In this document: piece by piece, positions 18,023 through 25,568 of the stretch | Position numbering within the stretch: position 1 is the stretch's first letter | How the letters are laid out: each line of letters begins with the position of its first letter | Source: Fontivita pretiosa | Lineage (GTDB): Bacteria > Planctomycetota > Phycisphaerae > Tepidisphaerales > Tepidisphaeraceae | Direction: 5' to 3' | Assembly (NCBI RefSeq): GCF_050410795.1 | Contig: NZ_CP191258.1 | Coordinates: 186,001 to 250,000, forward strand | DNA length: 64,000 nucleotides | Made by a program: the position numbers and the translations under genes | The notes under the pieces: model-generated | The model's input: the letters and a program-made list of their open reading frames with translations, nothing else | The model's database searches: none | What the model was told of the DNA's origin: nothing

Positions 18023-18327
18023 TTGTAGCGATCCTCGACGTTGCGGCTGGCCCACCATCCCATCAGAAGCATATAGCTGACCAGGAACACGACCAGCCCC
18101 ACGGCCAGGCGCAGCGACGAAGTGAAGCGGACGAACAGGATCACCAGCACGCCGCACACCGCCAGAAAAACCAGGGCGAACCCCACCAATCCTGCCCACT
18201 TGCGGCCACTGCCGATGCGGATCTCCAGGTACTGCTGGCCGTTGCGCGACGCCTCGGTGTCTTTGTCGCGCGACGAGGCATACTCGAGGAGGGACGATTC
18301 GTGTTGCGAATCCGGCTTGGACTTCAT
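18019..18327 (-). CDS. Small two-helix membrane protein coupled to the AAA ATPase
   Basis: The protein has 102 residues: a charged, soluble N-terminus of about 45 residues (MKSKPDSQHESSLLEYASSR...) and two membrane helices ('WAGLVGFALVFLAVCGVLVILFV' shape and 'LAVGLVVFLVSYMLLMGWW') with a short charged C-terminus 'ASRNVEDRYK'. No family is recognised. Both ends overlap neighbours by ATGA (18324-18327 upstream, 18019-18022 downstream), so it is translated together with the upstream small membrane gene and the AAA ATPase. The soluble N-terminus may be the ATPase's contact site; that is a guess from context. Confidence 0.75.
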   Translation of the reverse strand: MKSKPDSQHESSLLEYASSRDKDTEASRNGQQYLEIRIGSGRKWAGLVGFALVFLAVCGVLVILFVRFTSSLRLAVGLVVFLVSYMLLMGWWASRNVEDRYK

Positions 18328-18602
18328 ACAGACGACTCCGGCGATCGCGTTCGCAACGCCTGCCGCACGTGCCGCATTCCGCGGACAAGCGAAATCGCAC
18401 CCAGGCTCAGCATCACCCACCGGAACCACCATCCGCGCTGCACCACAAACAACATCACAAAGAACAGGCAAAAACCGAGGAACAGCCCGGCTCCCAGCAG
18501 ATGCTCTTTGCGGCTGGGGGCGCGAAACCAGCGTTGGTCGGCTACTTGACCGACGGGCGAAGTTCCGGCTGCGGTATCAGTCTGCGACCACACGCCCGCC
18601 AT
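18324..18602 (-). CDS. Small two-helix membrane protein, first gene of the AAA operon
   Basis: The predicted protein is 92 residues from ATG 18602 (MAGVWSQTD...), or 106 from a GTG at 18644; neither start has a clear ribosome site. Two membrane helices ('LGAGLFLGFCLFFVMLFV' and 'WVMLSLGAISLVRGM') follow an N-terminal region rich in polar residues with 'RWFRAPSRKEH'. The C-terminal tail is basic. No family is recognised. Its stop overlaps the next small gene's start as ATGA. It lies 97 bases downstream of a DPM1-like glycosyltransferase gene on the same strand. Confidence 0.65.
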   Translation of the reverse strand: MAGVWSQTDTAAGTSPVGQVADQRWFRAPSRKEHLLGAGLFLGFCLFFVMLFVVQRGWWFRWVMLSLGAISLVRGMRHVRQALRTRSPESSV

Positions 18603-18698
18603 CGTACCACGATAGGCCCGGCACTGCGCCGGTATGTCATCCACGGTGTGTCAAGCTTCCGGCTGCGCGCCGCCGCACGAGGATGAGCGGCTCAACCA

Positions 18699-19904
18699 TC
18701 AACCGGTTTTTGGCTCGGTGACAGGTTCGGCCTGATCTTTGTCGGCGGTGGTGACAGGAATGCGGCCAGTCAGGACTTGTTCCTCGAGCACGGGCTGGCC
18801 GTTGCCCACGTCTTCGGTGGCGGCGGTCGCGATGCCGGAGATCGAGCGAACCACCGGCAGCCCGGTCCAGGAATCGTGCAGCGCCGCGCTGAGCTTGGAT
18901 GCGGGCGTGCTCTTGTGCTCCGGAGGCAGCGCCAGCCGCACCGTACGCTGCTTGGAATAGATCCGCTTGCGCGCCAGGTACAGCAGCTCTTCATTGATCC
19001 GGCGGTTGCGACCGAGCATATCCGCCAGCAGCGCCAGCGTGCCGATCACGAAACTCAGGGTGATCAACGCGCCGGAGATCGTGATGAACGACGTAAATGG
19101 CGTGGTCTTGGTGCGATATAGATACCAGCCGGTGACGAACAGCCCGAACATCAACCCCGGGATAAAGAACCCCAGTGCGATCATGCCGAAGAACTTCAAC
19201 GGCTGAATGTCGCGCATGGCGCGCAGGATGATCGGCAGAGAGCTGATGGCATACCGGGTAATGCTCGAGGCCACGCGGCTGCTGCCGTGCTCGCGCACGC
19301 CTCGCACCTTCAGGGGCACTTCGGCGATTCGCAGCCCTTTGCTGAACAGGTCGATAAAGCATTCCTGGGTATAGGTGAAGCGACCAAACAGCGTCAGCCG
19401 GTATGCCGCCTCGCGGTTGAAGGCGCGGAACCCGCAGCTTACGTCGGTAAAGTTCGTTCCGCCGCACACCCAGTTGATGATCCTGGTCACGATCCGGTTG
19501 CCATAGAACTTGATCCGGGGCATGTCCGGGTAGTACTGCGGATCGGCAAACCGGGTGCAGGTGACGAAATCGGCCTCGTCCCGAAGCAACGGCTCGACGA
19601 GCTTGGCGATGTCGGCGGGGTTGAATTGCCCGTCGCCGTCTATGTTGACGATGATATCCGCGCCGCGGCGCATGGCCCGCTCGAAGCCGGCGCGAAAGAC
19701 GGCGCCCAGTCCCGGCCGACCATGCAGGTTGATCACAATCGCCCCGGCGCGGGCAGCCACCTCGGCGGTGCGGTCGGTCGAGCCGTCGTTGACGACGATC
19801 ACTTCCGTTTCCGAAATGCCGGGTATGTCCCGCGGCACGCCGCTGACCACCTGGCCAATCGTCTTCTCCTCATTCAGGGCAGGGATCGTCACAACGAGTT
19901 TCAT
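18699..19904 (-). CDS. DPM1-like family 2 glycosyltransferase with C-terminal membrane helices
   Basis: The protein has 401 residues. The GT-A domain has 'VVTIPALNEEKTIGQVVSGVP', 'VVNDGSTDRTAE' and the metal site 'VNIDGDGQFNPADIAKL', then 'GNRIVTRIINWVCGG' and 'DVSCGFRAFNREA' as in polyprenyl-phosphate mannosyl/glucosyltransferases. Two or three membrane helices follow at about 245-315, and a polar tail ends the protein. AAGGAG just before ATG 19904 sets the start. It likely makes a polyprenyl-phosphate sugar at the inner membrane, which could feed the GT39 enzymes encoded at 12168 and 61745. Confidence 0.88.
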   Translation of the reverse strand: MKLVVTIPALNEEKTIGQVVSGVPRDIPGISETEVIVVNDGSTDRTAEVAARAGAIVINLHGRPGLGAVFRAGFERAMRRGADIIVNIDGDGQFNPADIAKLVEPLLRDEADFVTCTRFADPQYYPDMPRIKFYGNRIVTRIINWVCGGTNFTDVSCGFRAFNREAAYRLTLFGRFTYTQECFIDLFSKGLRIAEVPLKVRGVREHGSSRVASSITRYAISSLPIILRAMRDIQPLKFFGMIALGFFIPGLMFGLFVTGWYLYRTKTTPFTSFITISGALITLSFVIGTLALLADMLGRNRRINEELLYLARKRIYSKQRTVRLALPPEHKSTPASKLSAALHDSWTGLPVVRSISGIATAATEDVGNGQPVLEEQVLTGRIPVTTADKDQAEPVTEPKTG

Positions 19905-20315
19905 GAGCTCCTTCCCGTTGGCAGCCGTCCCGGCTCGCCCCAGGTCTTCCCGGCAGTCCCTGCTTTCCCATGCGCAAGGGCATAGAACAGAAAATCTAGC
20001 ATCAGCCGTCCAGACCGACAAGCCACGCAATTGTTCACGCCAGAGCGCCGAATCGGTCAGGGACGGCCCCTATAGACGACAGCAGGAGCATGGCAATTTC
20101 CGATTACCGACGGTTCCGATTACCGGCGGTCGGAGGATCGCAGTCCAAGCGCTGCGATTGCAACACCGCCGCTGAACCCGGGATCGGGGGATCAGGACAT
20201 GCTTGTCGGAGGCCAAGCCGGGAACTCCCACCGCGTTTTCTTTTCGGATCGTGGGCATCTGCCCCGGCACGCTCTCTTGCCTCGGGGTCGATCGCTTCAT
20301 ATACTTCCGCGGCTT
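19905..20315. other. Leader/promoter region of rpsL with a tandem 16-bp direct repeat
   Basis: This 411-base divergent region has no convincing gene. It holds two head-to-tail copies of TTCCGATTACCG(A/G)CGG at 20098-20113 and 20114-20129 (one mismatch). It must contain the promoter of the rpsL transcript and that of the glycosyltransferase gene, but no clear -35/-10 pair was assigned. A reading frame from 20199 into rpsL was discounted because the S12 homology begins at the ATG at 20316. Confidence 0.5.
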
Positions 20316-20687
20316 ATGCCAACGATCAACCAGTTAATCAAAAAGCCCCGGCGGCCACTGCCGAGGATCAACAAGGTCAAGGACCTGGAGGCCTGCCCCC
20401 AGAAGAGGGGCGTATGTCTCCAGGTCAAGACGATGACCCCCAAGAAGCCGAACTCGGCCCTGCGGAAGATTGCCCGCGTACGACTGAGCAACGGCCGCGA
20501 GGTCACTGCGTACATTCCTGGCGAGGAACACAACCTTCAGGAACACTCGATCGTGCTGGTCCGAGGCGGGCGCGTGCGCGACCTGCCGGGCGTGCGGTAC
20601 CACATCATCCGCGGCGCCCTGGATGCGCTGGGCGTGGAGGGACGCAAACGCGGGCGGAGCAAGTACGGCACCAAACGTGGCAAGTAA
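20316..20687 (+). CDS. rpsL: 30S ribosomal protein S12
   Basis: The protein has 123 residues and the normal S12 sequence: 'MPTINQLIKKPR', 'CPQKRGVCLQVKTMTPKKPNSALRK' (split here as a run of family motifs), 'IPGEEHNLQEHS', 'VRGGRVRDLPGVRYHIIRG' and the basic end 'RSKYGTKRGK'. It is part of the decoding centre of the 30S subunit. The lysine in PKKPNSA, changed in streptomycin-resistant mutants of other species, is present. rpsG follows after 227 bases. Confidence 0.98.
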   Translation: MPTINQLIKKPRRPLPRINKVKDLEACPQKRGVCLQVKTMTPKKPNSALRKIARVRLSNGREVTAYIPGEEHNLQEHSIVLVRGGRVRDLPGVRYHIIRGALDALGVEGRKRGRSKYGTKRGK

Positions 20688-20741
20688 CCGCGCGGCATCC
20701 CGTGCCCGGCACGCGGCCGCCGTTCAGCTTTCACGCTTCCC

Positions 20742-20879
20742 ATGTGCCTTCTGGCCCAGCAATTCGTGGAAACGTCCAAAGAGGAGATCAAGCAGGGCTA
20801 CACCGGGTTGATCTTCATGGGGCTGTTTTTCATCGCCCTGATCTTCCTGGCGATCTGGTGGTTGAAACGATCGGCATGA
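20742..20879 (+). CDS. Possible 45-residue single-helix membrane protein between rpsL and rpsG
   Basis: An ATG-initiated frame encodes 45 residues: a polar, acidic N-terminus (MCLLAQQFVETSKEEIKQG) followed by a strongly hydrophobic helix ('LIFMGLFFIALIFLAIWWL') and a basic end 'KRSA', a good inside-positive single-pass membrane layout. There is no clear ribosome binding site before the ATG, so it may be coupled to rpsL, or may not be translated. The length of the rpsL-rpsG gap (227 bases) is unusual for this operon and gives room for it. No family recognised. Confidence 0.4.
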   Translation: MCLLAQQFVETSKEEIKQGYTGLIFMGLFFIALIFLAIWWLKRSA

Positions 20880-20914
20880 CCAGCAACTGGCAACCGGCAA
20901 CTGGCAAATAACCT

Positions 20915-21391
20915 ATGGCGTACAAGAAATTCACCGCGAGCGAAAAGACTCTCAGGCCCGACCCACGCTTCAACAGCAAGCTTGTGAGCAAATTCATCAA
21001 CGCCCTGATGTGGGACGGCAAGAAGACCGTCGCCCAGAAGGTCTTCTACAGCGCCATGGACCAGGTCGCCAAGAAGATGAAGGACGTGCCCCCGCTGGAG
21101 GTCTTTGAGACCGCCGTCAACAACGTCAAGCCCTATGTGGAGGTACGGTCCCGGCGCGTCGGCGGCGCCAACTACCAGGTCCCCATGCAAGTCAACAAGC
21201 GACGCCAGCAGAGCCTGGCCTTCCGCTGGATCATCCAGGCGTGCCGGGAATCGGGCGGCAGGCCCATGGCCGATCGCCTGGCCGATGAGCTCATCGCCGC
21301 CTACAAAAAGGAAGGCAAGGCCATCGCCACACGGGAAAACACGCACCGTATGGCCGAAGCCAACAAGGCCTTCGCCCACTTCGCGTGGTGA
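20915..21391 (+). CDS. rpsG: 30S ribosomal protein S7
   Basis: The protein has 158 residues, the usual length. Family motifs include 'DPRFNSKLVSKFINALMWDGKK', 'VEVRSRRVGGANYQVP', 'RRQQSLAFRWIIQACRE' and 'RENTHRMAEANKAFAHFAW'. S7 nucleates assembly of the 30S head and binds 16S rRNA at the exit site. It follows rpsL in the standard str-operon order, but the next genes expected, fusA and tuf, are absent: a terminator follows 35 bases later. Confidence 0.98.
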   Translation: MAYKKFTASEKTLRPDPRFNSKLVSKFINALMWDGKKTVAQKVFYSAMDQVAKKMKDVPPLEVFETAVNNVKPYVEVRSRRVGGANYQVPMQVNKRRQQSLAFRWIIQACRESGGRPMADRLADELIAAYKKEGKAIATRENTHRMAEANKAFAHFAW

Positions 21392-21425
21392 GCACCGCGC
21401 GAAGCCGCCGCTGCCTTCGCCTTGG

Positions 21426-21457
21426 AACCCACGATTTCGGTCGTGGGTTTTTGTTTT
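21426..21457 (+). terminator. Rho-independent terminator after rpsG
   Basis: AACCCACGA (21426-21434) pairs with TCGTGGGTT (21441-21449) around TTTCGG and is followed by TTTGTTTT. It closes the rpsL-rpsG transcript, cutting it off from the downstream SagB-type gene. Confidence 0.88.
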
Positions 21458-21523
21458 GGCCAGGTCCGCCCCCGCCAGCGTACCCGTCCGCCCCGCCGCC
21501 GGCACTGGACAGCACCCGCCACA

Positions 21524-21543
21524 GTGCTGAATATTCAGCGCTG
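21524..21543. promoter_or_regulatory. Palindrome immediately before the SagB-type gene
   Basis: GCTGAATATTCAGC is a perfect 14-bp palindrome; with flanks it is 20 bp with one mismatched pair (AGTGCTGAATATTCAGCGCT). It ends about 3 bases before the ATG at 21546. It could be an operator of a dimeric regulator or a translation-controlling hairpin; no regulator gene is adjacent. Confidence 0.35.
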
Positions 21544-21545
21544 CG

Positions 21546-23249
21546 ATGACCCGCTCGCATGAGCATCCTGTTCCAGGCGGCGCGGCGACTTCCTGGCCCG
21601 CCCAGGTCGCCGATCGCATCCGCCGCATTTACGAATTTCATCAATCGACCAAGCTCAGCGAAGCCACCATCCATCAGCAGCTTCCGCTGCCCGAGCCGCC
21701 ACCGGAACCGCCGGCCAGCGGGCCATTTGATTCCCTGCCAAAGCTCGAGCTGCCCACCAGCCTGGTTGCCGTGGATGTCCAGACGCTCTCGTTGCTCAAC
21801 GACGCCCGGGATGCGCTGATCCACAACCAGATCGACCCGGTTCACGACATCCGCACGCTGGCGACATGGCTCTACCTGGCCGACGGACTGGTGCGGCAAG
21901 CGCAGCGCGGCGGTGGCGTGAGCTGGCATCGAACCGTCCCCAGCAACGCGCAGCGCTATCCCTGCGAGATCTACGTGTTGGCCCTGGACGTGGGAGCAAT
22001 CGAACCCGGATTCTACCACTACAGCCCGCGGGATTTTGCACTTCGCAAGCTGCGCGACGGCGAATCGACGCTGGCACAACTGCGGCTGGGCGGACGCGGC
22101 AGCCAGCTACGCCGCGAGTTCGACTTCCTGCTGCATTGCCCCGCCGCCGTGTTGGTCTCGAGCGTGTTCAGCCGATCCACCCGCTACTGGCGGCAGCGCG
22201 GTTACCGCGCAGCGCTGCTCGATGCCGGACACCTGATTGAGAATCTCGTGCAGACGGGCACCGCCCTGGGCATGGAGCTTTCCGTCACGCTGAACCTGCC
22301 GGCCGGCACGATGCGACGGCTCATCGGCCTCGGTTCAGATCCGCCATTCGAGCATGCCGAAGCGGTCCATGCGATGCTCGCCTGGGGCCAGCGGATGCAC
22401 ACGCCGCTTGCCCCCGGCCTGCCGCCACCGCCCGAGCCGATGCCGCTGCTGGCCCGCCCCACGCCAACTTCCCCGGTCGAGCCGATGCCCTCGGTCTGGC
22501 AGACACAGGAAGATTGTGTCGCCGGCAGCGATTCGATGATCATCGAGATCCTTCCGCCGCTGACGGAGCTGACGCCTCTGCCGGCGAATATGCCTGCCTA
22601 CGAACGCCCCATGGTCCAGGAGCCGCAGGGCGGGCTGCCGCTGCTGACACTGCTGACCCGACGTCCCCGCGCCAGGGCGTTCCACCAACAGCCAATCCCG
22701 CGCGACGCGGTGCTGGCGATCAGCCGGCTGTCGCTGCGGGGCGGCACGTATTACCCGCTTCGGCCCGACGGCCGCCACGCCGGTTTGGTCCGCCCCTTCT
22801 GGATCATCCATCAGGTCACCGGCATGGACCCGGGCATCTGGTATTACGATCCCGTTACCGATCGGTGGACGCAACTGTCACGGGGAAGATTCCGTCTGGA
22901 TGCGGCGTATCTGTCGGCCGACCACCCCGCTGCCATGAACGCCGCCGCCATCTGTTTTCTGATGGTCAACCTCAATCACCTGCTCGTACACGCAGGGCCG
23001 GATGTGTATCGGCTGGCGCACCTGGAGGCCGGTATCGTCGCCCACCGCATGGATCTGACCGCCGCCGCCCTGGACCTGGGCGCCGTGCTCAACGCCCGTT
23101 TCTTCGACGACGACGCCCGCCGCTTCTTCGGCCTGGAACACACGGGCTGGGAATTCCTCTACGAGGTCATGTTCGGCGTGCCGGACGATCAATTCCACCC
23201 GCCTCCGCCAACGATCGCGGTTCCCGAAGAAGAACAGAGCCAGCAGTAG
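21546..23249 (+). CDS. Tandem SagB-type nitroreductase-fold oxidoreductase
   Basis: The protein has 567 residues and appears to contain two SagB/nitroreductase units. The first (about 20-285) starts with 'RIRRIYEFHQSTKLS', a SagB-type entry, and has 'RTVPSNAQRYPCEIYVLALDVGAIEPGFYHYSP', then 'LLDAGHLIENLVQTGTALGMELSV'. The second (about 355-550) repeats the plan: 'RPRARAFHQQPIPRDAVLAISRL', 'GMDPGIWYYDPVTDRWTQL', 'LEAGIVAHRMDLTAAALDLG'. A Pro-rich linker (about 290-350) joins them. SagB enzymes are FMN-dependent and oxidise azolines in azole-modified peptides (SagB/McbC). No YcaO, E1-like or precursor gene is seen nearby, so substrate and pathway are unknown. Confidence 0.8.
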   Translation: MTRSHEHPVPGGAATSWPAQVADRIRRIYEFHQSTKLSEATIHQQLPLPEPPPEPPASGPFDSLPKLELPTSLVAVDVQTLSLLNDARDALIHNQIDPVHDIRTLATWLYLADGLVRQAQRGGGVSWHRTVPSNAQRYPCEIYVLALDVGAIEPGFYHYSPRDFALRKLRDGESTLAQLRLGGRGSQLRREFDFLLHCPAAVLVSSVFSRSTRYWRQRGYRAALLDAGHLIENLVQTGTALGMELSVTLNLPAGTMRRLIGLGSDPPFEHAEAVHAMLAWGQRMHTPLAPGLPPPPEPMPLLARPTPTSPVEPMPSVWQTQEDCVAGSDSMIIEILPPLTELTPLPANMPAYERPMVQEPQGGLPLLTLLTRRPRARAFHQQPIPRDAVLAISRLSLRGGTYYPLRPDGRHAGLVRPFWIIHQVTGMDPGIWYYDPVTDRWTQLSRGRFRLDAAYLSADHPAAMNAAAICFLMVNLNHLLVHAGPDVYRLAHLEAGIVAHRMDLTAAALDLGAVLNARFFDDDARRFFGLEHTGWEFLYEVMFGVPDDQFHPPPPTIAVPEEEQSQQ

Positions 23250-23282
23250 CAGCGGATGCGGACCGGGCGATTGGTCCCGAAT

Positions 23283-23795
23283 TTACAGGGCGGGTCGGGA
23301 GCATTTTTCAGGGTCCGGAGAATGCTCCCGACCCCTGAGAATTCCCTCCGGCTTGGGCATGCCCAGGCGAACACGCAGCTTTTTCAGCAGCCGGCCCATC
23401 GTTGTGCGGCTGATCGTCTCGTGCCCGCGTTCGCACATGACCCGGATCATCTGTTCCTGCGCCCAAGTCGGCGGGCGATGCCCGTGATCCAGTGGCGTGC
23501 CCTCAAGCACCGCCAGCAGATCCGCCGCGTACGATTCGTCCACCTTGGCCACGCCGTTGTGCTCGCGGCGGTCCACCGGACCGGACTGGCCAAAGTCGCG
23601 CCATCGCGCCCGCGTGCGTTTGACCGTCGCGACGCTGGTGCCCAGTTCCGCGGCGATCTGCTTCTGGGTCTTGCCCGCCGCGGTGTGAATCACGATCATG
23701 TGTCGCGTTCGAAGGGCTGCATCGCGTGTCCTGCTCGCCGCCCGCAACAACCGCCTACGCTGCGGCCGGCTGAGCACAATCGAAATCCGTTTCAT
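23283..23795 (-). pseudogene. IS630-like transposase N-terminal (HTH) fragment
   Basis: The frame encodes 170 residues: two helix-turn-helix segments in the order of IS630-family transposases ('HTAAGKTQKQIAAELGTSVATVKRTRARW', then 'PTWAQEQMIRVMCERGHETISRTTMGRLLKKL'). The DDE catalytic domain that should follow is missing; the frame instead runs into the hairpin repeat at 23292-23334 and stops. ATG 23795 is preceded by a large hairpin. Either this is a decayed insertion sequence or a stand-alone DNA-binding protein; the break at the repeat favours the first. Confidence 0.7.
23292..23334. repeat. Hairpin repeat (copy 2) ending the HTH fragment
   Basis: GGGTCGGGAGCATT (23292-23305) pairs exactly with AATGCTCCCGACCC (23321-23334) across a 15-base loop. 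The half-site GGGTCGGGAG followed by a T-rich TTTTTC matches the repeat at 4828 and 55417. It forms the last codons of the truncated transposase frame. Confidence 0.8.
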
Positions 23796-23796
23796 T

Positions 23797-23841
23797 GTGG
23801 TGTTCCTTTCTCCTCCAGACGCAACTGGAGTGGAACACCAC
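23797..23841. repeat. Nested inverted repeat at the 5' edge of the HTH fragment
   Basis: GTGGTGTTCC (23797-23806) pairs with GGAACACCAC (23832-23841), and within it CTCCAG (23813-23818) pairs with CTGGAG (23825-23830). The structure begins one base upstream of the ATG at 23795 on the minus strand. It could be the end of a mobile element or control the expression of the fragment. Confidence 0.6.
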
Positions 23842-24100
23842 TTTTACCGCATGGCTCACATGGGCGCGCGTTTATTTAGAAAGCCTCGGAAGACTGCGTT
23901 ACCGGCAAAATCAACGAAAGCCGGACTCGCATCGACCTCAACCTCAAGCGGCGAATTTGACTCCATCTTGGAACATCACTGCGGCGATGACCTCGGGCAG
24001 CACGGGGCTGCCGTTCAGTTTCCGCCAGTGATTCTGGGCCGATTCCGCCAGCTTGAACCGCATCGCCAGGCACGGGCTGCGGCTACGGGTCATGGCGAAA
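23842..24100. other. Non-coding gap between HTH fragment and hflX
   Basis: No convincing gene, RNA or terminator was found here. Short open frames exist on both strands but show no family pattern. Together with the preceding hairpin the gap is 305 bases; it may be remnant DNA of the insertion. Confidence 0.4.
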
Positions 24101-25444
24101 TCATTGCGGCGACTCGACGCTTTTCACCTCGACCTGAGCGTTGTTCGAAAGTTCTTCCAGCACCTTCCTGGGCATGGTCGCCTTGAGGATGACTCGGCCG
24201 TCGTGGAAATGGCGGTCGCGGACCTGGCTGTGCTGCTCGATAAAGGCGATGAGCCGGCCGTTTGTGACGTCGGCTTCCAGGGTAACCTCAACCTGCTGCC
24301 CGCGGACATGCTGATAGACGGCCTCGTGGAGCCTGTCGATCCCCTGGCCAGTCTTGGCGCTGATGGGGATGGCGTCGGGGTGCAGCGTCCGCCAGGTATG
24401 GGCGTTATGCTCGCCTTCGGGCGTGTCGATCTTGTTCAGCAGCAGGATCTCGGGCTTGCCCTTGGCGCCGATCTCCGCCAGCACCTCGTGCACCGTGACG
24501 TACTGCTGATCGGCCTGGGGATGACCCACATCCAGCACATGCAGCAGCAGGTCAGCGTGGACGGCTTCCTCCAGCGTGGCCTTGAAGCTGGCGACCAGGT
24601 TGTGTGGCAGGTCGCGGACGAACCCGACGGTATCGCTGAGCAGCACTTCGGTGCCGCGATCCAGCTTCCAGGCGCGTGTCTTGGTATCCAGCGTCGCGAA
24701 GAGCTTGTCGTCGGCGTAGGTTCCGGCGGCGGTCAGGGTGTTGAACAGCGTACTCTTTCCGGCGTTGGTGTAGCCGACGATGCAGACGGTAAAGTGCTGT
24801 CGCGTACGTTCGGCAACCAGGCGGCTCTTTCGGGCCTGCACACGCTCGATCTGATCCTTGAGGCGTTTGATGCGTCGGCGGACCAGCCGGCGGTCGATCT
24901 CAAGCTGCTGTTCGCCCGGGCCGCGCGTGCCGATCCCCGCCGGCGCGCCGCCGGCGATTCGCTCCAGGTGGCCCCACATCCGCGTGAGCCGCGGATAGGT
25001 GTACTCGAGCTGCGCCAGCTCGACCTGAAGCTTTGCCTCGGCAGTGCGGGCGCGGGTGGCGAAGATGTCCAGAATCAGCTCCGAGCGGTCCAGCACCTTG
25101 ATCCCCTCCAGCCGGGGCATCTGAAGGTATTCATTGATCAGCTTCTCAAGCTGCCCGATCTGGCTGGGGGACAGGTCGTTGTCAAAGACGATGACGTCGG
25201 CCTTGTTGGCGCGGGCCAGCTCGGCGATCTCGATGGCCTTGCCCCGACCGATGTACGTCGCCGGGTCCACCCGCGATCGCCGCTGGATGACCTGAGCGAC
25301 GACCTTGGCGCCGGCGGTTCTGACCAGCGACGCCAGCTCGCCCAGCGGATCGCGCGGATCGGCGGTCGAATCCGGCGGGATCACTCCCACCAGGATAGCC
25401 CGCTCCTGCTTGACGGAAAGCTCGGTTCGTTTCAGTTCTGCCAA
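24101..25444 (-). CDS. hflX: GTPase HflX
   Basis: The protein has 447 residues. The N-terminal HflX domain has 'LVRTAGAKVVAQVIQRRSRVDPATYIGRGKAIEI' style sequence and the Gly-rich linker region 'GIGTRGPGEQQLEIDRR', followed by a coiled coil. The G domain has G1 'GYTNAGKST', G2/G3 'DTVGFVRDLP' and G4 'NKID'. HflX binds 50S subunits and rescues stalled or heat-damaged ribosomes. The start is a TTG at 25444 with GGAGGA about 11 bases upstream; no nearby in-frame ATG fits better. It is divergent from msrA. Confidence 0.95.
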   Translation of the reverse strand: MAELKRTELSVKQERAILVGVIPPDSTADPRDPLGELASLVRTAGAKVVAQVIQRRSRVDPATYIGRGKAIEIAELARANKADVIVFDNDLSPSQIGQLEKLINEYLQMPRLEGIKVLDRSELILDIFATRARTAEAKLQVELAQLEYTYPRLTRMWGHLERIAGGAPAGIGTRGPGEQQLEIDRRLVRRRIKRLKDQIERVQARKSRLVAERTRQHFTVCIVGYTNAGKSTLFNTLTAAGTYADDKLFATLDTKTRAWKLDRGTEVLLSDTVGFVRDLPHNLVASFKATLEEAVHADLLLHVLDVGHPQADQQYVTVHEVLAEIGAKGKPEILLLNKIDTPEGEHNAHTWRTLHPDAIPISAKTGQGIDRLHEAVYQHVRGQQVEVTLEADVTNGRLIAFIEQHSQVRDRHFHDGRVILKATMPRKVLEELSNNAQVEVKSVESPQ

Positions 25445-25568
25445 AAGTGTCTTGTCCTCCGTGCCATATCGTATGCGAGGCGGCGCGAGGCGTCACGCGA
25501 GCTGCGCGGGCGCCGGGGATGTGTTTGGTTCGCCCGGTGCCCGCTGGCGACCTAAGATCCACCCAGCG

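Noticed and set aside
20199..20315. Extended N-terminus for ribosomal protein S12
   Set aside because: The in-frame extension to 20199 shows no S12 homology and the family start MPTINQLI coincides with the ATG at 20316.
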